DNA of 8,038 nt from Myxococcales bacterium (GTDB lineage Bacteria; Myxococcota_C; UBA6777), in assembly GCA_027005175.1 (NCBI GenBank), contig JALTMC010000071.1, positions 1-8,038 of the forward strand. The letters are read 5' to 3'. The translations under genes were made by a program, and so were the position numbers. The notes under the pieces are model-generated. The model was not told the origin of the DNA. It made no database searches and was given only the letters and a program-made list of their open reading frames with translations. Within the stretch, counting starts at the first letter, position 1; each line of letters begins with the position of its first letter. Below are positions 1 through 7,905 of the stretch, piece by piece.

Positions 1-1026
1 AAGGCCACTGCCTTTTTTACCTTTGGTAGTGTAGAATGGCTTAAAAATATAAGGAATAATCGCAGCAGGAATTCCGGCACCACTGTCTGTAATTTCAATG
101 TGGAGATGTGTTTCTGTGGCTTGTACTTTGATTGTGATACCGTTTGTATTTCGCAGGTTGGGGTCAAGAGCCTGCACCGCATTGAGCAAGAGGTTGTTGA
201 GGAGTTGTAACAAGCGGTGTGGTGAGCCTTTCAGGTAACAAGCTTCCTCTTGGATCTCGTGGCGTAGGCGGCCTTTGCGTATGATGACATTGCGGGTGAG
301 GAGCAGTGCGTTGTGGGCGACCTCAATGGCATCAAAGATCTCTTTTTGTTCGATCTCTGAGGCTTGCGTGGTTTGGAGTAAGGTGTCGAGCAAGCGTTCT
401 AGCAACTGAAAGCCAGCCTGAATATCGGTGGAGACCTCAGCGACTTCGTCCAGCAGAGGTTTCAGTGTTGGGGCGGTATCTTGATGTTGTTGAAGTTGGT
501 TGTGAAGCTGTTGAAGCATTTCCATGTTGGGGGAGATGATCGCGTTGGCATTGCGTAGATCGTGAGCGACTCCTGCTGTTGCGATGCCAAGGCTTGCAAC
601 ACGCTCCAGCTCCAAGAGCCTGACCTGAAATTGTTTGGCGAGGAGGTGGTTGTGGTAGGACCAGATACTCTCTTGAAGGACAGCGTTGATCATATCAATG
701 GTCCAGGGCTTGTGAATAAAGCGACTGACTCTTCCTCGATTGATCGCGTCCACTGTTGCATCCAGATCGGCGTAAGCTGTGATGATAATGCGGACGATAT
801 CAGGTTTTATCTTTGACACTTTCTCCGCAAGATCAACGCCTGTCATCTCTGGCATTCGTTGGTCTGTGAGCAGGATGGCGATGTCATTGCTCTCTATGAT
901 CTTGAGGGCTTCATCACCTGAACTTGCGATGAACAGCTTGTAGCGATTGCGTAGGTTGTGTTTGATCACAACCCGGTTTGGCTTTTCATCATCAACATAC
1001 AGGATCGGATAAGTCTTGAGGTCCAT
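1..1026 (-). CDS. Receiver-histidine kinase hybrid (REC-HisKA-HATPase), 3' end cut by window edge
   Basis: This is a cytoplasmic two-component protein with no TM segment. The visible part is 342 codons and is still open at position 1, where it stops inside the ATP-binding G2 box. Residues 5-120 are a receiver: acidic pair D12/D13, phosphoacceptor D55 in TDQRMPEMTG, T83 in ITAY, K106 followed by PW. This resembles receivers found in HupR/RpfG-type regulators. Residues 140-225 are the dimerisation region with likely phospho-His H155 in AHDLRNANAI. This H-box has Asp instead of Glu after His and lacks the usual Pro. The ATPase domain starts near 255, with N-box N278/N282, G1 DSGAGIP (D314), F-box IFKPFYTTK and G2 GKKGSGL. 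The start is ATG at 1026, 19 nt after the upstream stop, with GGAG at 1034-1037 seven bases before it. The receiver probably takes phosphate from a partner kinase such as the upstream hybrid kinase; that partnership is inferred from gene order. Confidence 0.9.
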   Translation of the reverse strand, partial: MDLKTYPILYVDDEKPNRVVIKHNLRNRYKLFIASSGDEALKIIESNDIAILLTDQRMPEMTGVDLAEKVSKIKPDIVRIIITAYADLDATVDAINRGRVSRFIHKPWTIDMINAVLQESIWSYHNHLLAKQFQVRLLELERVASLGIATAGVAHDLRNANAIISPNMEMLQQLHNQLQQHQDTAPTLKPLLDEVAEVSTDIQAGFQLLERLLDTLLQTTQASEIEQKEIFDAIEVAHNALLLTRNVIIRKGRLRHEIQEEACYLKGSPHRLLQLLNNLLLNAVQALDPNLRNTNGITIKVQATETHLHIEITDSGAGIPAAIIPYIFKPFYTTKGKKGSGL

Positions 1027-1045
1027 CTGATAGCTCCGCAGATCG

Positions 1046-4000
1046 CTAAGAAGGAGAGACTGGGCCAAACATCCTATCGGGTATAATTGCTTTGGACAAG
1101 GGGCTCAGTGGGGAGATGCCTTCAAGGGGCTTGAGTGGGAGCATCACAAAGAATGTAGTCCCCTCTCCCCATATTGACTCCACTCGGATCGTACCACCGT
1201 GGTTGTCAACCACTCTTTTGATTAAATAGAGCCCTAGACCTGTACCTTTTCCCGCTTCAGCTGTTGTGAACAAAGGGTCAAAGATATGGGGTAAGTTCTT
1301 TGGCTTGATCCCCATACCGTCATCTTTAAGAGTGAGGTAGAACATTGTATCATCAGAGGCGGTTGAGATCCAAATGTGGCCATCGGGCCCTACAGCGTTG
1401 AGGGCATTGCTTATGAGATTTAATAAAACTTGGTTGAGCTGTGAACGAAATCCCTCGGGTGCTTGTTGATGTTGGAGATCGTGCTCAACGTTGACAACGT
1501 GTTGGTGATTGTGCCTCAAAATACGAAGCGTTACATCGATGGCGTGCTCCAATTGCCAGGGGAAGATACCTTCCGTTTCTGTGGTGGCTAGACCCAATAG
1601 ATCTTCACATAGGTTGAAGATGCGATCGGCTGACTCTAAGATGGTGTCGAGCAGCTCGACGACATCATCTTGATCTTCCCCAGAGAGACTTTCGGTGAGG
1701 AGGCGCAAGGGGGGGACAGAGTTCATGATCGCATTGGCTGGGTTCTTTACCTCATGAGCCAGCCCTGTTGATAGCAATCCAAGCAAAGATACCTTCTCCT
1801 GTAAGGCTAACTGCTGGCTCATTCGCTTGAGCTTTAATTGAACTTGCGCTCTCGCTAGTAACTCCCGCGAGTTGAATGGTTTGGTGAGGTAGTCGTCCGC
1901 GCCTGCCTGGAATCCTTCAAATGTTCGCTCCGCTCCTTTGTTGGCTGTTAGTAGTATGACGGGAATCCCCGCTGTTTCGGCATTCTTTTTGACCTTCTGG
2001 CACAGCTCGTACCCGCTGAGATGGGGCATCATCACATCGCTAATGATTAAGTCTGGATGACTTCGCTCTAGGAGTTGTAGTGCTTCCCGGCCATTGGATG
2101 CTACCAGGAGATTGTAATGTGGCTGCAGGATGCTTTGTAGATATTGCCGCATGTCGAAGTTGTCTTCGACAATCATCAACGTTGATGTGGAAGAGGAGGC
2201 CACCTCAGAGTCAAAGCATGGATACTCTTTTGAGGCTGTGTCTTGATGACTACCAACACTGCGGGGCAACAGAGTTTCACTGTGGGATTCTGGCTGAACA
2301 GTGGACAAAGGATGCATCAAATTCTCTGTGGGAACGTCCTCTAAGGTATCCATGGTTGTCGTCGGAGTGGATGTATCTGCTGCTATTCTATGGTGGAGTG
2401 CACTCGTTGTTGCTGTTGGCTTGATTGTCGTGGTAACTGCCGGAGTAATTTGGGGAGTTTCTCGTGGAGGACGTTCTGTGGCGGAGCGGGTGGCGATATC
2501 TTTTTTGGATAGGCTGAGGTCTGACAAAGGATCGCGATCGGAGGCTCGTCGTGTCATGATTGTAGGGACATGTTCTTTTCGACGCTCCATCGCCTCCAAA
2601 GGAAAGTGTGATGAACCTTTGCGTAAGTTTACCTTGAATCGCGTACCTTGGTTGGGTTCACTCTCCACTTCGATGGTTCCTTGGTGGTACTGAACCAGCT
2701 CTCGTACAAGAGCCAGCCCCAGCCCTGTCCCCTCAAAAGTGCGGTCATCTCCATCTTCGACTTGAGCGAAGCGGTCAAAGATATGCTCTTGTTGCTCTTT
2801 GGGAATACCAATCCCAGTGTCTTCAACCTCACACACCAAGTGCTCGCTGTTTTCGTACAAGCGAACCATGACCTGACCTCCAGAAGGTGTAAACTTGAGA
2901 GCATTACCCAACAAGTTGATCAGGACACGATCGATCTTTTCTGAATCTCCAAACAAGGGTGAGACTTGCTCTGAGATCTCTAGTGAGAGTTTTATGTTCT
3001 TGCGGTGGGCAAGGGCCTCAAAGCTTGAGAGCACAGAGCGAAGATGGGCCTCAAAAGAAAACTTTCTTACTTTGAGTCGCAATGCTTTTGCGTCGATACG
3101 CGCAAAATCAAGGAGATCATTGATCAGGCCGTAGAGCTGGATCGCTTGTCGGTGCATGATTTGCAGTGTGGGTTTGAGTGTATCCGGGAGATCGTTCGTC
3201 TGCATCAACTGATCTTCAAGTGGTGCGAGAATGAGGGTGAGTGGTGTGCGTAATTCATGAGTGATATTTGTGAAAAATCGCGATTGAATATGATTGAGCT
3301 TACGCAACTTCTCGTACGCTTGTTCCAGCTCCTGAACAGCTTTTTCCAGTGCTTGGGTGCGTTGTTGAACACGAAGTTCTAAGCTGGCTGTCAACATGCG
3401 AAGATCTTCTGTGGCACTGTCCAACTCTTGGTACAGTTGGGCGTTGTTCATGGCCACTTCCGTGGCACCGCGAATCCGCTCTAGCAGTTCAAAGTCGCCT
3501 TGGTTGTAAGCTCTGAGGTTGCTTTTTTCACCGAGTTCAATCAGTCCAATCAGCTCTTGATTGTGCAGTAGTGGCAGCATGACAACGGTCTCGCGAAGGG
3601 CAAAAAACTCCTCGAGTTGCGCTTTCTTTTCCGTCGTCAGAGCGGTGGTCTCGACGAAGGTCAAATCGATGGCACAGTCTTGTTGAATCAGCCAGGACCG
3701 AAACCATGGAGGTGCGCTCTGTTGAGGAAACGTCTCCTCCTTCGATTCGATGTTGTTGCTGGTTTTCCCTTCGTTTAAAGAGGAGTCCAGCTCCTCGGTA
3801 GAGTCAAAAAACAGACGACTTTCAGGGGGCATCGATCCCATGGCATCGTAATAGTAACGTCCTGCTTTGTTGGTGATCAGTATGCGTGCATGCGAGATAT
3901 TCATCTTCTCGCGCAAAGTCTCATCGAGAGTTTGTGCAGGTTCCCGTGTTCGCCGTATCTGTCGAATCTTTGCGACAAAGGTATCAACGACCTGCCTTTG

Positions 4001-4912
4001 CGTGAAATGCCGACGAGAGAAGAGGCCGTCGATCCAGGGCTGTAACTTACGTACAAGAAGTAAGAGCACACCATACAGTGCGATGGAGATAGCCAGTAAA
4101 AAGATGGATTGATTTTTTTGTACCAGTTGCAGGGAGTAGGTTAACAGCAAGTAGACGGGAAGCACAGCGCTAACAGAGACAATCAACCACAAGGTTGTTT
4201 TGTGGAGAACGGTGCGGATATCCCAGAGGCGATGACGTACGACAACATAGCTGAGCAGGACAGGGAAGGAGAGAGTGAGTGCGCTTGGGATCCAGACCCA
4301 GAAAGCCCGAAAGCTGGTAAAGGGCAGCAGAGAGCCGATGCCAGCCAACATCGCCACAATGGTCCCAATGTGAAAGTAGCGCAACTGCAGACGTTTGTGT
4401 CCTGACTCTGTTCGGAATGCACGATAGGATTGATAGACGGCATAAATGAAAATGTAGAGAACAAACAACCCGTAGAGCGGCATGAGGGGGCCGGGCTGGG
4501 GCTGCATGAGATGCTGGTGAGCATTCCATATCACACGTTGTTGAAAGAAAGGTGTGAATAGAAAAAAGCCAAAAAGAGAGATGATGGATAAAGCAAGCAG
4601 GCGAAGTCGTAGTTTGTGGCTATCCATGAGCCGCAAATAGGAGAGGTAAAAGGCATAATACAAGAAGGCAGACAATGCCCCAAAGCAGAGAGCCACACGA
4701 GTGATGATGTCGGCTTCAGGGGTTGTGTGGATATAGAGAGTGCCGACGATCGCAAGGCCCCAAGCGGTTGCTGTGGTGCAGCAAAAAGCGACCCAGATAC
4801 GGGCATACCATGCTTTTTGTGCAGAGAGAGCCACAAGCAAAGCGAGAAAGAGAAATGTCACTGGGGTCAGGTGAAATAAGATTAAGGATAAATTGACCGC
4901 AAGTTCAATCAT
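1046..4912 (-). CDS. Membrane hybrid sensor kinase with two kinase cores (multi-TM-GAF-HK-REC-HK)
   Basis: A 1288-residue inner-membrane signalling kinase. Residues 1-290 hold about nine hydrophobic segments; the RHRLWDI sequence near 226-232 resembles the end of the 7TM sensor region in ComP-like and PrsK-like kinases. Residues 325-495 look like a GAF domain, best at the end (LPLLHNQELIGLIELGEK), with a hydrophilic insert at 370-400. A likely coiled coil spans 490-540. The first kinase core has H552 in THELRTP, N-box N670, G1 DTGIGIP and G2 EGTGLGLAL, ending near 765. Residues 768-908 are a Thr/Ser/Pro-rich linker. The receiver at 910-1025 has E916/D917, phosphoacceptor D959, T989 and K1011. 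A second, NtrB-like kinase core follows with H1053 in AHEVKNPANAI, N1165/N1169, DDGMGI, FDPLFTT and GKGTGLGL. All catalytic boxes are present in both cores. The ATG at 4912 has AGGA eight bases upstream. Ligand unknown. Confidence 0.94.
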   Translation of the reverse strand: MIELAVNLSLILFHLTPVTFLFLALLVALSAQKAWYARIWVAFCCTTATAWGLAIVGTLYIHTTPEADIITRVALCFGALSAFLYYAFYLSYLRLMDSHKLRLRLLALSIISLFGFFLFTPFFQQRVIWNAHQHLMQPQPGPLMPLYGLFVLYIFIYAVYQSYRAFRTESGHKRLQLRYFHIGTIVAMLAGIGSLLPFTSFRAFWVWIPSALTLSFPVLLSYVVVRHRLWDIRTVLHKTTLWLIVSVSAVLPVYLLLTYSLQLVQKNQSIFLLAISIALYGVLLLLVRKLQPWIDGLFSRRHFTQRQVVDTFVAKIRQIRRTREPAQTLDETLREKMNISHARILITNKAGRYYYDAMGSMPPESRLFFDSTEELDSSLNEGKTSNNIESKEETFPQQSAPPWFRSWLIQQDCAIDLTFVETTALTTEKKAQLEEFFALRETVVMLPLLHNQELIGLIELGEKSNLRAYNQGDFELLERIRGATEVAMNNAQLYQELDSATEDLRMLTASLELRVQQRTQALEKAVQELEQAYEKLRKLNHIQSRFFTNITHELRTPLTLILAPLEDQLMQTNDLPDTLKPTLQIMHRQAIQLYGLINDLLDFARIDAKALRLKVRKFSFEAHLRSVLSSFEALAHRKNIKLSLEISEQVSPLFGDSEKIDRVLINLLGNALKFTPSGGQVMVRLYENSEHLVCEVEDTGIGIPKEQQEHIFDRFAQVEDGDDRTFEGTGLGLALVRELVQYHQGTIEVESEPNQGTRFKVNLRKGSSHFPLEAMERRKEHVPTIMTRRASDRDPLSDLSLSKKDIATRSATERPPRETPQITPAVTTTIKPTATTSALHHRIAADTSTPTTTMDTLEDVPTENLMHPLSTVQPESHSETLLPRSVGSHQDTASKEYPCFDSEVASSSTSTLMIVEDNFDMRQYLQSILQPHYNLLVASNGREALQLLERSHPDLIISDVMMPHLSGYELCQKVKKNAETAGIPVILLTANKGAERTFEGFQAGADDYLTKPFNSRELLARAQVQLKLKRMSQQLALQEKVSLLGLLSTGLAHEVKNPANAIMNSVPPLRLLTESLSGEDQDDVVELLDTILESADRIFNLCEDLLGLATTETEGIFPWQLEHAIDVTLRILRHNHQHVVNVEHDLQHQQAPEGFRSQLNQVLLNLISNALNAVGPDGHIWISTASDDTMFYLTLKDDGMGIKPKNLPHIFDPLFTTAEAGKGTGLGLYLIKRVVDNHGGTIRVESIWGEGTTFFVMLPLKPLEGISPLSPLSKAIIPDRMFGPVSPS

Positions 4913-4950
4913 CGTGATGTTCCTGGCTTAAGAAACAGTGGATGGGTGTC

Positions 4951-7011
4951 TTATCTGTGCCAACAATCGGCGAGGTATGAAATCAACAAGGGCAAATGCT
5001 GTGGGGTCACGATAAACCGAAACGATTCGTTTTCTTGGCTGTATTGCTTGGTGACAGGAGCTGTATCAGTGGCTCCAACGACCTGAATGATACTCTCAAT
5101 ATTGCGTTTGCGATAGACCTCTAAGGCTTGTGCAAAGAGCAAACCTTTGATCTCTTCTTCGTATTCTAATGCTTGTGTTTTGAGGATAACGCGAAAAGTA
5201 TTGTAGAGCGAAAAAATGTTGACCCCTGCCTTGGAGCTTTCCACAATAGCATAACCCAAGATGGCTTGATCTTGTCGAACGACAAAGATCTCACGTTGGT
5301 GTCCAATGGTAGGACCATCGAGATCGGTTTGCCAGAATTGTAGTTTGATGTCTTCAAAAGTATAGTCGAAGATGCGGTGGGCTAGAGTTCCATCGCGTTC
5401 GAGTAAATCGCTCGAAATCTCAAGCAGGTCTTTCTCTGTTGCAGAAGTGACTTCCAAAGTGGAGCTGGGTGCTTTGTATTGGACGTGCTCCATTTCATAC
5501 GAGTAGAATGTTTGATAGAGAACCCCACTTTTGCCTTCGACACTGTATTGTTTGGAGAAATTTTCCCAGATCCATTTGTTCATGGAGTGATGGGCATCAA
5601 AGGTTCCCAGCAAGCAGGTCCCATCGTCTCTGCCCGCAGTCCAATGCATCATCGATTGAGGGATGAGCTGGTACAAGATCTCTAGTTTCGAGGCCGGGTT
5701 TTTGCAGTCGTCCAGTGTGGCAGCGAGATGATGAACCAGATAGGTTTGTGAGTAAATGCGGCTGACAGCGACAGTCGCGAGAGCTTTCTCTTCTTCCTTG
5801 TAAACAAAGAGTTTGGAGTGACCATCTGTGGTTAGCTTTCTCCATCTCTCTTCAAACTTTTTCTTTTTGGGGAGCATGAGTTCCCGAGGCTTCTCTTCCA
5901 AATATCCCGCACGATCATAGAGATCCCATATCTCATCCAATGACCAGGATTTGGCCTCACAAACAGCCGGTGTGAGGTAGTGCAGCACACCATCGATCCA
6001 TTGCTTTCGAGTGGAACCGTAAAATTCAAGCAACTCTACACCACAGCGATACCCTGAGCCCGTGGGATATACGCTGCGGATAAGCATGGAGCAGTTCACC
6101 GCTTGTTTGCGTGGGAAGCGAATCAAAGCAGAGCCAATCAGCATGCCAGGTGCGACTAGATCCTTCTGGATGTCCACTTCAAAGGAGAGACCTTTCATTC
6201 CCAACTCGCGGATCTTTTTATGGACGGAACGATACCGTTGGTACGGGTGAATGAACTCGACGAGTAGCTCCTGGTTGGGAGGGACAGGGACTCGTGCTGT
6301 GTCTCGCTTTCCTCCCCGAATGATCTTGTCAGGCATACAGAAGGTGAGTTGACTTTCTTCCCTCTTTTCCAACCTTGTCTCAAAGTAATACAGTGTATTC
6401 GATGTGCTTAAAGCGAGAGTATAGGTCTGAGCTATGTGTAGACCTTCTCCTTCCACCACGGCACTGCACCCTTGGAGCGCATGGATGTCATCGTTCAGTT
6501 CTTCGATATGAAACATCCCATCTGATGCCAACGATGTATCGGAAAAGATATGGTATTGTTTGTTGGAGTTGATACTGCGCTGAAGAAATCTTTTGATTGC
6601 TGCGGGGGTCGCTATCTCACCGAATTTTCGATGGCCTGATAGCAGCGTGTGTGGTGAGATGTCCTGTTGGGCATGGATGAAAAATTGACAGAGTTGTAGG
6701 AGCAGATCTTCTGGTAAATTGTAAAACTGAACGCCGACTTGCCAGGCGTCGTCCTCTTGCAAGACATGTACGGGAAGGATCTGTGTGGTGAACCACTGCT
6801 CACCTTGCAGTTGGAGTGAGATCTTTTGAAGCCAGCCCGGTTCAAAGTTTGGTTGTGTGACTTGGAGGCGTGTGCCCCCAATGCTAATGTCTAGAAGTCC
6901 AACGGCTTGCACTGCTGGTACATCTTCAGGTAGACGAATATCGATAGGTTTCTCTTCTTGTTGGTTGCCTACACACACACGTTGTGTTGCTCTTCTCTTT
7001 TGTAATAACAT
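4951..7011 (-). CDS. PilZ-domain protein with second degenerate PilZ region and GNAT-like C-terminal half
   Basis: A 686-residue protein with no signal peptide or TM segment, so probably cytoplasmic. Residues 1-115 form a PilZ domain with both cyclic-di-GMP signatures: RATQR at 7-11 and DISIGG at 41-46. Residues 125-345 look like a YcgR-type module: a beta-rich stretch, then RDTAR at 236-240 (an intact RxxxR). The expected D/NxSxxG motif is replaced by ELGMKG at 269-274, so this half may not bind the nucleotide. Residues 350-515 and 517-686 have alternating helix/strand patterns weakly like GNAT acetyltransferases (for example LFVYKEEEKALATVAV and IFVVRQDQAILGYAIV). I see no acetyl-CoA R/QxxGxG/A loop, so catalysis is doubtful. 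In-frame TAG and TGA lie just upstream of the ATG at 7011, so the frame cannot extend, and RATQR needs this start. The gene sits 32 nt after the response regulator and 38 nt before the hybrid kinase. Its role as a cyclic-di-GMP effector in this pathway is inferred. Confidence 0.85.
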   Translation of the reverse strand: MLLQKRRATQRVCVGNQQEEKPIDIRLPEDVPAVQAVGLLDISIGGTRLQVTQPNFEPGWLQKISLQLQGEQWFTTQILPVHVLQEDDAWQVGVQFYNLPEDLLLQLCQFFIHAQQDISPHTLLSGHRKFGEIATPAAIKRFLQRSINSNKQYHIFSDTSLASDGMFHIEELNDDIHALQGCSAVVEGEGLHIAQTYTLALSTSNTLYYFETRLEKREESQLTFCMPDKIIRGGKRDTARVPVPPNQELLVEFIHPYQRYRSVHKKIRELGMKGLSFEVDIQKDLVAPGMLIGSALIRFPRKQAVNCSMLIRSVYPTGSGYRCGVELLEFYGSTRKQWIDGVLHYLTPAVCEAKSWSLDEIWDLYDRAGYLEEKPRELMLPKKKKFEERWRKLTTDGHSKLFVYKEEEKALATVAVSRIYSQTYLVHHLAATLDDCKNPASKLEILYQLIPQSMMHWTAGRDDGTCLLGTFDAHHSMNKWIWENFSKQYSVEGKSGVLYQTFYSYEMEHVQYKAPSSTLEVTSATEKDLLEISSDLLERDGTLAHRIFDYTFEDIKLQFWQTDLDGPTIGHQREIFVVRQDQAILGYAIVESSKAGVNIFSLYNTFRVILKTQALEYEEEIKGLLFAQALEVYRKRNIESIIQVVGATDTAPVTKQYSQENESFRFIVTPQHLPLLISYLADCWHR

Positions 7012-7043
7012 CCCTTCTCATCCCTACCCAAGTGACCTTCTCT

Positions 7044-7649
7044 TCACACGGGATCCTTTGGTGTTGTTGTGCTTTGACGGTATTTTTGAGGTAATAGCTC
7101 CACGAGCTGTGAGATACTTACAGGCTTGGCCAGGTAGGCTTGTGCCCCACAAGAGAGAATTCGCTCTCTATCTTCTTTGGATGGGGCTGCGCTCATCGCC
7201 ACAACTTGTACCTCTTGCAGACGCTCTATCTGCCTTAGCCTCTTGCAGACATCAAATCCATTCATCTCATCCATGTAGATATCTAGCAGTATGAGATCCG
7301 GCGGATCGGCTCCGATCTCCACAAGTGCCTCCACCGCGTTTGAACCACGTACCTCAACCACGTAGTCTGACATTGTAAACGCTCGCATCAGTGCTCGGAT
7401 AATCTTAGGTTCATCATCAATGATATAAACACGAAACGGATCTTGAGCTGGTTGCATTAAGGCCCGGGGGATAGGCATCTGATGCGACTCTAAAAAACGA
7501 CGCAGCTCTCCAACCTTCACACGACGATGCCCTCCAGGTGTTCGAAACCCTTCCAACATCCCCCGATCAAACCAACCGATCACTGCAGATGGACTTGATT
7601 GTAGTAACTTGGCAACTTGGTGTGAAGATAATATGGTGTTGTCTTCCAT
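7044..7649 (-). CDS. Response regulator with N-terminal MerR/excisionase-type HTH and C-terminal receiver
   Basis: Probable transcription factor of 201 residues, first gene of the operon. Residues 6-54 form a MerR/excisionase (HTH_17, BldC-like) DNA-binding domain: LSSHQVAKLLQSSPSAVIGW, then the wing signature FRTPGGHRRVKVGELRRFL. Residues 72-187 form a receiver: D78/D79, phosphoacceptor D123 in LILLDIYMDEMNG, S153 in the Thr/Ser switch position, and K175 in LAKP. The DNA-binding domain precedes the receiver, the reverse of OmpR and NarL regulators. I chose the ATG at 7649 because a strong ribosome-binding site precedes it and the HTH starts right after it. A GTG at 7703 would add 18 residues (RVSRTHDIRTLVGVGRV) with no domain match and a poor ribosome-binding site. 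No kinase domain is present, so phosphate likely comes from the kinases encoded downstream. It may bind the palindrome at its own promoter; this is unproven. Confidence 0.9.
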   Translation of the reverse strand: MEDNTILSSHQVAKLLQSSPSAVIGWFDRGMLEGFRTPGGHRRVKVGELRRFLESHQMPIPRALMQPAQDPFRVYIIDDEPKIIRALMRAFTMSDYVVEVRGSNAVEALVEIGADPPDLILLDIYMDEMNGFDVCKRLRQIERLQEVQVVAMSAAPSKEDRERILSCGAQAYLAKPVSISQLVELLPQKYRQSTTTPKDPV

Positions 7650-7667
7650 TACTCTACCTACTCCTAC
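7650..7667 (-). promoter_or_regulatory. Ribosome-binding site that fixes the start of the HTH-receiver gene
   Basis: On the minus strand GTAGGAG (7667-7661) is followed by AGGT (7659-7656). The AGGT core ends six bases before the ATG at 7649. No comparable purine-rich site precedes the alternative GTG at 7703, so translation most likely begins at 7649. Confidence 0.7.
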
Positions 7668-7890
7668 AAGTGTTCGAATGTCATGCGTTCGGCTCACCCT
7701 CACTCCACTGTACCAGATACTTCCCCATGATTAAACTACACTCCATCAAAAAGAATCTCCATTCAAATTGTAAAGAAGCTAGTGGTTGTCGTTCCACGAT
7801 CCAGCACTGACTTCTGCATTTTGGACCCTTGGTGGTAAACCTCTTGAACCTCTTGAAACGAGTGACTCTCGCTGCATCTAACCAAACTAC
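7668..7890 (-). other. Long untranslated leader region with no supported gene
   Basis: This stretch separates the candidate promoter from the ribosome-binding site, which implies a leader of roughly 240 nt if the promoter is right. Two short minus-strand frames are open here: one ends at 7681, the other enters from the right edge and ends at 7763. Neither has a good start signal, a recognisable domain or convincing protein composition. I see no strong hairpin followed by a T-run and no recognisable riboswitch. It contains one 9-bp tandem duplication. Confidence 0.5.
7838..7857. repeat. 9-bp tandem duplication in the leader
   Basis: AACCTCTTG occurs twice head to tail, followed by AA, giving 20 nt of exact period 9. 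On the transcribed strand it reads as two copies of CAAGAGGTT. It could be a paired binding site or plain slippage; nothing else indicates a role. Confidence 0.7.
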
Positions 7891-7905
7891 GAATACGACG
7901 TATTC
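7891..7905. promoter_or_regulatory. Perfect 15-bp palindrome, candidate operator
   Basis: GAATACG-A-CGTATTC is an exact inverted repeat of two 7-bp arms around one central base. It overlaps the candidate -10 box and the expected transcription start of the operon, a position typical of repressor operators. A dimeric regulator is implied. The HTH-receiver encoded just downstream is the obvious candidate, by proximity only. Confidence 0.55.

Noticed and set aside
2080-2693. Plus-strand open frames of 114 and 130 codons opposite the hybrid kinase
   Set aside because: They lie antisense to the Thr/Ser/Pro-rich linker and adjoining domains of a well-supported gene. They overlap each other in different frames and have no domain-like composition.
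4913-4950. Terminator or separate promoter between the PilZ gene and the hybrid kinase
   Set aside because: The 38-nt gap has no stable hairpin with a T-run and no clear -10/-35 pair; it only carries the ribosome-binding site AGGA.
7650-7703. Upstream GTG start adding 18 residues to the HTH-receiver
   Set aside because: The GTG at 7703 has a poor ribosome-binding site, whereas the ATG at 7649 has GTAGGAG and AGGT at good spacing and abuts the HTH domain.
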